This document shows positions 55,031 to 64,000 of a stretch of DNA of 64,000 nucleotides, one piece after another. Source of the DNA: Stemphylium vesicarium (Eukaryota > Ascomycota > Dothideomycetes > Pleosporales > Pleosporaceae); contig QXCR01000015.1 in NCBI GenBank assembly GCA_004380135.1, positions 186,001-250,000 on the forward strand, given 5' to 3'. Numbering within the stretch: the first letter of the stretch is position 1; the number at the start of each line of letters is the position of its first letter. The notes beneath the pieces are model-generated. The model had not been told where the DNA came from, made no database searches, and was given only the letters and a program-made list of their open reading frames with translations. Both the position numbers and the translations under genes were made by a program.

Positions 55031-56373
55031 GCCTTAGCACTAGATGGAACAAATATTATTGAAGATCAATTTGGAGGCGTTTTCTGTCAGCTCGCACATT
55101 GGTAACATTGACTCTAGTCAAAAGACTATCGCCGTATCTAGGTTTGCTTGCACACATCATTACAACCGGTATCCCAGCGACACAAGGTGGTTGCTGCGCA
55201 AACTTCGCGGTCGTACAGCGTACTCAGCCCTTGGTTCCGTCTTGTTTTTCCAAACTAAGCGCCCAAGCGGCTGGCGATCCGGTTTTCGTGTTGCGAGATC
55301 CTGATAATACTATGGGGCCCAGGCACGCAGTTAGCCGAAAACGACATGTTTGATCCGGAGAGGGCGCCGAGTGCCGTGGTACCACACGATGATCCTAGGC
55401 GCGGCAGTATAAGAAGGTCGACGGAGCAACGGGTATAGTCTGGTTAATGGCAATCTTTGCTGTGCGTGCCGCTTTGGCATGGGTGGACGCTCGATTTTGA
55501 TGCACGATGCTTTTGGGGGCCGGAAGTTGGTCGTCAATAACAAACAAACATCATGGATCGCGTCCAGCCTGATCTACGATCTGCTCAGCCGAGATGAAGG
55601 ACTACGAAACACCTTTGGAGCTGGCTACATTGATGGAGCAAAAGTGTGTACAGGCCGGGAATAATGGTTGCGGGCTGTCAGACAAGTCATTCGTCCTCGG
55701 CAGTTTGTAGAAAGTGTATCAGAGATCAACGTCTTCAGGTACGATGATATCCACAAGTCTGGCGCCATGGCGATATTGACATGCAGATTACCGGCATGAC
55801 CCATGTGCAAGTCTCGTTTGCGGCGCTCAGCCATACCGGTACCCCGCTCTGAGTGGCGGAGATGGATCGCAGTGAAACAGGCGTTCTCGTGATGGCGCGC
55901 CATGTTGACGCGGGACGTTGCCCCTCGCGACCAGAGGCTCAAAATAGTCCGGGGCACAACCACTATGACCACCGGGTCGCTTGCACTTTGATCTACGCCC
56001 GTCCGCAACAGATTGCATCACTACCCATTCTGTTGTTGCATTCGAGAAGACGGCCGAAAGAATTGCACTCCTGCAAACTTTGTCACGATTAACGCCCCCA
56101 GGAAGTCAGAAAGAAGTGTTGCGCTGTTTCGGCGTCATTACCCTCGTTTTTTCTGCACGCACGCGATTTCACTTCGGCTTCTTTTCCTCCTGCAACAACG
56201 CGCGCGCATTGTCTCGCTTCCCCACTGTGACTTATCCACAACTGCACACCGACACGCGACAAGCCTATCACACCGCATTCGACAACACACTCGAGTACAC
56301 GTTCTCGACGCCCCACTGCTAGCCAAACTTTGCATGCGCTTTTGAACATCGCGCTCGCGGGGCTGCAGACACC
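55031..56373. other. Intergenic, upstream of ASE1
   Basis: About 1.34 kb. Short open frames with no recognisable domain occur throughout. The last 300 bp before ASE1 are C- and T-rich leader-like sequence. Confidence 0.35.
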
Positions 56374-58729
56374 ATGGACACGAGCTACCTAGCCCAGCAG
56401 GTCACGACTATCATCGGTCAGCTGCACGGTCTGTTCGACGACATTGGTGTCCCTAGCCATGAGCGAGACACGCGCGAGGCGGAGCTCTTCTCGGCGCTTT
56501 CCGAGACACTTCACAGCCAATTGCGCCATGTCACCAACGAGAAGCATGAGATGACCGAGGAGGCGCATCGTCTCCTGAAGACGATCCGCCAGATGGAGGC
56601 CTCGCTCGACGACACCAAGCCCAACCCGAATTACGAAGACCACGACGACAAGGCCATTACCTTCCCCTTGACGCGCTGCCTGCAGACCCTAAAGGAGAGG
56701 TACAACACCGTCAGCAAGCGACACTCGGAGCGCTTCGAGCAGATCCGGAAACTCGCTGAAGCGCTGGAGTCGTATGCGTCGCATCTCGAGTCGTCTTTTG
56801 TACAAGTCAAGCTGCCTCCTACCGCGCCCAATGCGACCGTCTCGCCCTCGTTCGACATCTCACCGTCCTATGTCACCAAGCTCGACAACGAGTTCACACG
56901 CGTATACGAAGAGTACACCCGGCGGATAAATATGGTCAAGGCCATGTGCCAGGAGATTATCCAGTTATGGGCAGAACTCGGCACCCCACAAGCACAAACA
57001 GACAGCGCGATTGTAAAATGCCATCGCGACGCGCCTGAACAGCTCGGCCTACACAAGGACGATCTTGCGCAGTTGAAGGCGAAGAAGGAGCGCCTTGTCG
57101 AGGAGAAGCGCGGGCGCGAACGACGACTGGCGCAGTTGCGATCGACCATTGAGGAACTCTGGGATCGCTTGGGCATTGAAGAGCGCGAGCGCAAGCAGTT
57201 CCTTACCAGCAACCGCGGATGCGGTCTGCGCACCATCAACGAATACGAGGACGAGCTGGCTCGATTGAACGAGCTCAAGCGTCAGAACCTGCACTTGTTT
57301 GTTGAAGAGGCACGATGCAAGCTCCAGGAGCTATGGGACGCCCTTTACTTCTCCGAGGAAGAGATGCTCGACTTTACACCTGCCTTCTCTGATGTTTGCA
57401 GCGACGCTCTTCTATCCGCACACGAATCCGAAATCGCACGCCTCGAAGCGCTCAAGGAGCAGCGACTACCCATGCTCCAGAAGATTGACCGATACCGCGA
57501 ATTGATCAGGGAGCGCGATGAACTCCAACAGTCGAGTCAAGATGCCACACGTCTCATGGCCCGCGGCAACAAGGGCGAGAGGCGCGACCCGGGCAAGCTC
57601 CTGCGCGAAGAGAAGATGCGGAAGCGCATTGCAAAGGAGCTGCCCAAGGTTGAGGCTGTAAGTACTATAGATTTCTTGTTCAAAGGCAAAACTAACAGTA
57701 TAATAGGATTTGAGAACCACGCTCGAAAGCTGGGAAGATGAATACGGCCGTGAATTCCTCGTTCACGGCAGCCGATACCTCGACGAATTATACGCCGCTG
57801 CTGCCAAAGCTGCTCCTCCTCGCGCAAAGACACCCTCCAACACTGGTATGCCTGCCAAGTCAGGGGGAACAGTACCCAGGTCGTCTGCTCCCAGCCGTGC
57901 TGGAACCATTCGTGGTGGTGCACCCCCTAGCCGGTCAAAGACGCCGGTATCCAACTTCGGCGCAAGTGTATCTCGCAATGCATTCGCTAGCTCCGTTTCT
58001 TCCGCCAATTTCGGGTCTTCCGTGTCAGCAAACATGTCGGCTTCGGCTCAAAAGAGTCCCTCAAAGATACCTTCCCGCTCGCAACTCGGTGGCACACAAG
58101 GTAGGAGTTCACCTGAGCGCCGACCTCCACCACCCTCACGAGAAGACTCTGCGACAATGCGGAGAATGGCCCCTCCTATGGCACCCCCTCCAAGGATGAA
58201 GGATCTCTTCATCCCACCCGAGCCATCGCCAGTAGAGACTCCGGTGAACCGTTTCCAATTCAACCGTGGGGAGCGTAGTGAGAGCGTTGTGCGCAGTGTA
58301 CCACCAGAGGACGTCTATGATGACAGGCCATACATGGGACACGGTCACACCATAAGCGGAGGCTACATTCCCACATATGCTCCACCGTCACTATCGTCGG
58401 CTAGCAGCAGACAGATCTCACAAGCATCATCAACAGGAACAGCCGGCACAGGTGTCACCATGCAGTCTGGATCAGAGAATTGGGAGACATTTAGTGAACA
58501 GTCCGACGAGCCTCCAGAGGAAGAGGTCGACTTCCACCAATACCGCCGACGTTCAGTGAAGCGCTTCACACCCGACGGCGGCCATGCGTCCAGCCCCCGC
58601 GCGGTACAAGGCAAGAAGATTCGCAGCATACGTAATGTAGGCGAAGTGCAGACGGAGCGGGACGGCAGCATGGTGCGGGTCATTGAAGGGTCAGACGCGG
58701 GTTGGACCGACGATGGCGACGGGTACTGA
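56374..58729 (+). CDS. ASE1: Microtubule-bundling protein Ase1 (MAP65/PRC1 family)
   Basis: Exons 56374-57657 and 57707-58729 (49-bp intron) give 768 aa. The N-terminal 400 residues are long helical spectrin-like segments: LAQQVTTIIGQLHGLFDDIG, the coiled region KKERLVEEKRGRERRLAQLR, then LRSTIEELWDRLGIEERERK. The conserved microtubule-binding part follows: LFVEEARCKLQELWDALYFS, RLEALKEQRLPMLQKIDRYR, and after the splice a segment LESWEDEYGREFLVHGSRYL. The C-terminal 290 residues are Ser/Pro-rich and disordered, with many Ser/Thr-Pro sites suited to cell-cycle kinases. Ase1 crosslinks antiparallel microtubules in the spindle midzone during anaphase. The length and the family motifs fit; the start has a good context (CACCATGGAC). 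Confidence 0.92.
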
Positions 58730-59283
58730 GGAGAAAGTCATGCTTGTCGCCCATCTCCACTTGGACCCTTCTATGGTTGCACGCTTTGACGGCTGAACGA
58801 CCTTATCCTCTTCCCTACACCGCTTACGGCCGCTTTCGACTTTTTTTTTCTGCTAACTTTCATCTTCGTTTCTATTACTCTTCTTGTACTCGTGCATTTT
58901 CTCCGGCTCGGCGCAAGAGGACCCTGGAAATTTTCTCTTCGACTCATCCCCTTATTTGAACGAGGCGAGTGGTTGGGAGATTCGCCACGTACAGTAGTAG
59001 TACATGGGTCAGGGGGGTGTTTGGCTGGCTGTGCTTGTCTGCACGTCAGATCCTGCCCCAACTGCACACTTGTCTACTGCACTATACTGGTCATGCAATC
59101 GTGCCGTCCTCGCTTCGGGAGCGGAGGCGGGCCCTGGCGCTTCATTTTTCTTCACATCATTCTGGTTTGATCTTTTTTTTATTCCAGCGGCAGAATTACG
59201 GAGCAAAAACGGCGTTGTTTGGTTTCAGCGGTCTACCAGACGGCGCGATTCGCGCCTATACTGGATGGCTTTTGCCGTGTCCC

Positions 59284-59302
59284 TTTTTTTTTTTTTTTTT
59301 TT
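59284..59302. repeat. Poly-T tract
   Basis: Nineteen T in a row, 555 bp after the ASE1 stop. Confidence 0.9.
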
Positions 59303-60426
59303 AATTTGCATGTTCAAGTCTTTTGTGCGAGCGTGGAGCGAGGCGTACTGCATGCGAACGCTGCTACGATTGGAAGATAGTTATGTGTGCGTCTGCGTGC
59401 GTGTGCGAGAGTGTGTGCTAGCGAGGAAACGTGTACTATTACGATTGATCAGAATCCAGAAGATTGCAAAAGAAGATGCGAATTTGATGATCCTCCCCTT
59501 TTGTGCATTGTGATGAACGGCCAAACGAGCCGAGGAACAACGAATGTCACTGCGCGGAAAGTCAAAGTGGAGTTCTGCTGTGCACTCAGGCCACGGTATG
59601 TTGAGAATGGCATGTCACAGTAGTGTGTATTTTGTTGAACTCGGATATGTCGATGAGTTACACCTATGCAGGCAGGAGGGTTGTTTCATGTTTATACACG
59701 TCGGAGGTCCCTTCGTAGTAGGCAGGCGCGCGTTGCGGGTATGGTGCCGAGAGGGATTGTCGTCGCTTACACGACAGCGCCGCGGTGTAGCTCCGAGGCT
59801 CGAATCGTCCTTCCTCTTTCGCACAAGATATCCCTTAACCTCGATTGAGCAGGTGCGACCAGACACAACAATTCCTTCTGACGCATGTCTGAAAGAGCCT
59901 CATTATTTGTTCAACGGTTGAGAGAAAAAGAAAAAAAAACACGTGCTCGCCGTTGGCACTGGTGAACGGTTCACGAGAAAAGGGCCGCGACAAAGACGGA
60001 CAATGACGTTTGGCTAAGAAGGCGGGTATCGATATGGCGAGCAGCAAAAGCACCAGCGTGGAAATAAAGTTCTCCTCCACACCAAGATTCTCCAGAGAAA
60101 TGGGCAGCGGGCATGCACCCCACAGCGCCCAAAGGCAACGATTGACTGCTAGCGCGCCTGGCGACCGGGCTGCAAGACAGAGGTTACGTGCAGCTAGTGA
60201 GATATTGGAGAGATAAGCATGTCGCTTCTAACAGGTCCGGAGCTGATGCACCAAAAGCCAACCATGACCGGGAAAGGCAAGCCAGGCCTTACTGCGTTCT
60301 TCTGGCAGTGTGTGTGCGCTCTTGCAGCTGCTGCAGCCACGTATTGCATTGTCATCGAGACGCGTGCTCTAGAGCGTGCGACGAGTGGCTGTGGTCTTTT
60401 TGTAATAACGATGACTCTTACTTTCT

Positions 60427-60433
60427 TGCCTGT

Positions 60434-60468
<35 letters not shown>

Positions 60469-60470
60469 CA
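60427..60470. repeat. TGCC microsatellite
   Basis: TGCC TGTC followed by eight perfect TGCC units and a TGCA end, about 44 bp. It lies in the spacer between ASE1 and the orphan gene. Confidence 0.9.
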
Positions 60471-61078
60471 GTAGTAATCTTTGTCGCTGTATTACGCGCG
60501 AGGAGCCCAAAGTATGTGCAAACAAGATGACTGTTGAAGTCAGCATTACCGGTTCTTCGCGAGCGACGACGAGAGGGAATGTGACGCGGCAGCGGGCAGC
60601 CATGTGACCTCCTCTTGTTTCGCGCGATAGGGATACCTTCCAGAAGACAGGGAGCGTGGGGCGGCAGGGCTGAGGAGGGCGGAGGTGGCGGCTAGGGCCC
60701 TTCAGGGGTGCTGGCAGCCGATCACTTTCTGTACCGTGTGTCGCGCATGCGGGCCCGACCGGGGGGCCTCTCACAACTATGTACGCCTGTACGCATATGC
60801 ACTGCGTGATCAGCCGAGGACATGCGTGGGCGGCGGCGGTGCAGTAGGACACGCAACTCGCCTTCTCAGCCGCCATTATCTGTCGTCCGAGCGGTGCCTG
60901 GAGGCCGGTCGTGTGCTTGCTTGGTGAGCCAGTGTTTGATAGGGAGGCTCACCCACGCGACTCGCCCTTGGCCTCGATTTACTTATCGCAGGACCCGATA
61001 GCCCTGAAACCCCCCGGGCTTCCTTCGTCATCATTCCCTTATCACCGCCAACGTCCAGCTGCTCCATCACTACATCTA

Positions 61079-61080
<2 letters not shown>

Positions 61081-61110
<30 letters not shown>
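61081..61110. repeat. CTA microsatellite
   Basis: Ten perfect CTA units (30 bp), in the probable 5' leader region of the gene starting at 61390, about 280 bp before its ATG. Confidence 0.9.
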
Positions 61111-61111
<1 letters not shown>

Positions 61112-61389
61112 ACTGTTGCTTTTTCCTACTCTACTCTACCCTACCCACTCCTCTACACATTTTCTATTCCGAGCAAGTGCGTCGGCGACTTTCGGCACGC
61201 GCGAACCCTGTAGTCTGATGTTGCTCGCGACTTGCCCTTGCAGGACCGTCCAATCGCCAACCAGCAATAACGTAAAGAAATCCAGCGGCCGCACGTCACT
61301 CCCAGCCTAGCCAGCACCAGCCGTACCTGGATCGACCGAAGCTGTTAGTCACGGGGGAAACGCCTTCAGGGCCCAAGCCGACCATCATC

Positions 61390-62880
61390 ATGTATTCGCC
61401 AAGGTCCTTCCCTTATCTGCAACACTCTCCGCCTTCACCGCGCTCGACGAGATCCAAAGCCGAGACCATGGGCACGCGAACGCGATCCAGTCCGTCTCCG
61501 CGAACTACCCGGCCTGTCACTGTGGACACACAGACCATATCTATGAATAAGGCCCAGTCCATCTCCAGTTCCACTCCGAAACCATCCCATTCTGCTTCTC
61601 CTGCAACCATGTCCAAACCCGTTGGCATCCCACCACGCACGCCCGTGAAGTCAGCATCTTCCACCCAGACCGTGAGGATGAGAGGCGAACACGGAGGCCG
61701 GTCTGCACGCTCTTCGCAGAGCCACGATGCGAAAGCACTGCCGCCTGCCGTTGCTGCCTTGCTCGCCGTCACTGCCATCCCCAAGATGCCCACGCGCCGA
61801 CGACAGCGCTCTACAATGGACAGGAGGATATCCATGGACGAGTTGATACAGGAGTGGAAGCAGGATGACTCGGACACACCACCTTCACTTGTCGGCTCGC
61901 CCATGGACCTGCTGCTTGGCCGCGTAGACGAGTCCGACGACGAATACAGCAGTGTCATGAGCATGGAGCAGGAAAAGGGCTCCTTCCTGACCTCGAGGTC
62001 AATCTCCAGCGACTCCATATCTACTTTGCCTCCGTCGTTGGACTACGATAATCCCTCTTACGCATCGCATTGGGACAACCTCAGCACACCAGACTCGATT
62101 GGTCGCAAGTCATTACCAGAACGTAAGGAGAAGGTCGTCTCATCACCACCCAAAGAGGATTGCATTCTGGATCATCCGCTGCTTCATTACGGTCCAGAGG
62201 AATGCGAGGACATCATCACCGCCGACATCAACGATACCGTTGTACCAGCACCATCCAACGAGCGCTTCCGATCATTCAAGTCGAATCTGACTGCGTCACT
62301 CCAAGCCCTCAAATCGGCAGCCAAGTCCTTCTCCAACTTTACAGCACCTAGCGTGCCGCCGGATGACTTCCTCACCCGATCCCTGCTATCGCCCAGTTTC
62401 ACCAGCGAGATGCGACCGAAGCAAGTCCAAGGCCTACCTTCCCCCGAATTACGACGATATCTCAACCCGCAGCCTGCGCCTATCTCTCCCACTGAGTTGT
62501 CAATGCATCTCCACGACTCTTTCACACTGGATACAGATGCCGACCCCCACGCCCCGATGATCCAAATGCAAACTTACGAGCGCCGAGGTCGAGCGCAGAA
62601 GTCGCGCCGTAGTCGCACCGCGGATCCGTTTTCCGAAGCAGGAAGGGTCCTGTCCAATGACGCACCTACCGTCCGCCAGCGCGAGCCTCGTGAGAACAGC
62701 GACTTTCTACGTGTCATTGTTCTCGAAATGAACATGCGCCGTGTGGGCAAGCTTGACACAAAGGCCGTCGGCAAGGCGCGTATTTGGTTACCGCCAAGAA
62801 AGCCTGGGTCTAGCAGGCCACCTTCCCATCACGGCGAAAGTGGCGTGCCGCTTAGATGGACTCCAGTCACTGCCGGATGA
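61390..62880 (+). CDS. Serine/proline-rich orphan protein, 496 aa
   Basis: An intronless gene starting at ATCATCATGTATTCG. The product is largely disordered, rich in Ser, Pro, Thr and Arg. Visible segments are a basic patch KMPTRRRQRSTMDRRISMDE (about 136-155), an acidic stretch (DESDDEYSSVMSMEQEKGSF), and helix SNLTASLQALKSAAKSFSNF (about 298-317). The most structured part is near the C-terminus: DFLRVIVLEMNMRRVGKLD, then KAVGKARIWLPPRK. I recognise no catalytic domain, signal peptide or membrane segment. Many Ser-Pro sites suggest kinase control. The long CT-rich upstream leader suggests translational or transcriptional regulation. Function unknown. Confidence 0.7.
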   Translation: MYSPRSFPYLQHSPPSPRSTRSKAETMGTRTRSSPSPRTTRPVTVDTQTISMNKAQSISSSTPKPSHSASPATMSKPVGIPPRTPVKSASSTQTVRMRGEHGGRSARSSQSHDAKALPPAVAALLAVTAIPKMPTRRRQRSTMDRRISMDELIQEWKQDDSDTPPSLVGSPMDLLLGRVDESDDEYSSVMSMEQEKGSFLTSRSISSDSISTLPPSLDYDNPSYASHWDNLSTPDSIGRKSLPERKEKVVSSPPKEDCILDHPLLHYGPEECEDIITADINDTVVPAPSNERFRSFKSNLTASLQALKSAAKSFSNFTAPSVPPDDFLTRSLLSPSFTSEMRPKQVQGLPSPELRRYLNPQPAPISPTELSMHLHDSFTLDTDADPHAPMIQMQTYERRGRAQKSRRSRTADPFSEAGRVLSNDAPTVRQREPRENSDFLRVIVLEMNMRRVGKLDTKAVGKARIWLPPRKPGSSRPPSHHGESGVPLRWTPVTAG

Positions 62881-64000
62881 ATGCACTAATACTAGCAACT
62901 TCTCAAGGCCGCTGCCAGATAGATTGAACGGCAAGTCGTTGGGCACACACGCAGCCGCGGTACGTACCCTCGATACGTTCACACGACAACGACACGAACC
63001 CGGGCCTGCACGTTGCAAGGCGTCTCCACCTACGTAGCGCATCGTATGCACCACTTCGATCCTGCGTCATTGGATGACATGGAGCCCTGGAGACGATCCC
63101 GGATTCAGCTTCTCCGAGCCTTCGCATGACTTGCCGTAGTTTGGCGCGACCGCACCTAGTGGAGCCGCCAGGCCAGCAAAATTGCTCGTCTCGGTATAGG
63201 CCTTTACGGAGACCGTTATGCTGGGATCTTGCATCTCGCCTACATTTCACACTACATGGGATACGGGTAAAAGGGCGTACGGACTTTTTTTTTCGAGAAC
63301 TTTAAGAGATGGAAAAGCAGGTCTGACGATGACGAAGCTTGAGGGGACGAGGTGGGAAAGAGATTGGCGGTAACAGCGTCACACGCGAAAACGGAGTTTC
63401 GTCGGAGCCGAAGATCTTCACACACTGTGGGCGGGTTGGTTTTTGACAAGGAAAAACAACACATCGCATGATGATACGTCCGTTCAGCGCGAACACGACA
63501 ACAACCGCGGCACCAACGCCAATCCAACCAACTACTTTTCCGGTGAATAAAATTCCGCGTCCAGGTTCCTGAGACCGGCGCGAAAGAAAAGAAAAAAAAG
63601 CTGGGGGATCCTGCACACACGCCAATTAACAAGATGGTATTGCTCAGACTTAGCACCGCGGTGCAGCAAGCAAACCAAGCGCGACCCCCGCCCGGCCCCG
63701 AAATGCCGGGTCTCGCCGACGCTGGAATTTCGTCGCTCCGCCCTACACACTACACAGAAGTGGGGGTACGGGACACACACCGCGCACAACGAACAGCACA
63801 GTGGGCTGTCTTTACACACGCCCATTTCGCTTCCCGCTTTGAGCAAAATCTCTGGTAACAGAAACCTTCCAATAGAAGGCCTGGAACGCGCGATGTTGGG
63901 TCCACGAGACATGTCCGAGTAGCAATACTCTTTTTTTTTCTCCCGCCTACACACTACACTACCTATTTTCATTTTTATTTTTCTTCACTACCTGCAGGGG
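62881..64000. other. Terminal intergenic region, no supported gene
   Basis: About 1.1 kb to the right edge. Open frames on the minus strand (63252-63972) overlap each other and show no recognisable domain; low-complexity T and A runs occur at about 63288, 63585 and 63930. A promoter or leader of a gene beyond the window is possible. Confidence 0.35.

Larger units (their letters stand above)
58730..61389. other. 2.66-kb spacer with microsatellites
   Basis: No supported gene. It holds a T-run of 19 at 59284-59302, a TGCC tetranucleotide array at about 60427-60470 and a CTA trinucleotide array at 61081-61110. Open frames of 60-170 codons here are low-complexity or overlap on both strands. The CT-rich stretch before 61390 looks like the long 5' leader of the next gene. 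Confidence 0.45.

Noticed and set aside
59004..59513. 169-codon open frame in the ASE1 downstream spacer
   Set aside because: It runs through the poly-T tract (FFFFFF) and other low-complexity sequence; no domain.
60427..60470. TGCC array as a possible CRISPR or minisatellite
   Set aside because: Simple tetranucleotide microsatellite with no spacers.
63252..63972. Minus-strand open frames near the right edge
   Set aside because: Poly-Phe/Ser low-complexity translations from T and A runs, mutually overlapping, no motif.

Overview
The window reads as nuclear DNA of a filamentous ascomycete, most likely a Dothideomycete of the Pleosporales type. Genes are monocistronic on both strands and cut by short spliceosomal introns (about 46-130 bp, mostly GTAAGT-like donors and CTAAC/CTGAC-like branch points). 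The gene set is typically fungal: hybrid histidine kinase, TRAPP subunit, VPS16, Ase1, AA9 monooxygenase, fungal rhodopsin-like receptor. One pogo-type transposon carries a C-to-T/G-to-A mutation pattern of the kind left by repeat-induced point mutation (RIP). The genus call is inference. Exon joins were worked out by hand from splice signals and frame.

Layout. 0-8.7 kb: a secreted metallo-beta-lactamase-fold protein running off the left edge, a DUF924 gene with a frameshifting 14-nt insertion, a TPR protein that shares its stop palindrome with it, and an NmrA-like protein. 8.7-14 kb: a 1152-residue hybrid histidine kinase and a broken coiled-coil gene. 14-21.9 kb is a housekeeping block: TRS31, a thioredoxin, an ERp38-type protein disulfide isomerase, an HSBP1-like protein, EBP2, an unknown protein and a miniature NF-YA/HAP2-like protein. 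21.9-30.2 kb is gene-poor: an AA9 monooxygenase, a hAT-like MITE four bases past the stop codon of an unknown gene, and a decayed 2.1-kb pogo element. 30.2-40 kb is accessory: SDR, nitrilase, seven-helix receptor-like protein, a fungal ULD-type protein without a clear start, a cysteine-rich secreted protein and a BTB protein. 40.8-64 kb: aldehyde dehydrogenase, TRM3, a short kinesin, VPS16, a secreted GH78-like protein, ASE1, a long microsatellite-bearing spacer and a serine/proline-rich orphan.

There is no operon and no clear biosynthetic cluster. Functional links are loose: two thioredoxin-fold genes side by side; membrane traffic (TRS31, VPS16, kinesin); microtubules (kinesin, ASE1); RNA/ribosome biogenesis (EBP2, TRM3); and secreted or environment-facing genes (AA9, GH78-like, cysteine-rich protein, receptor, nitrilase). 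The most distinctive items are the mini NF-YA protein, the hairpin MITE in a 3' UTR, and several genes caught in the process of breaking.
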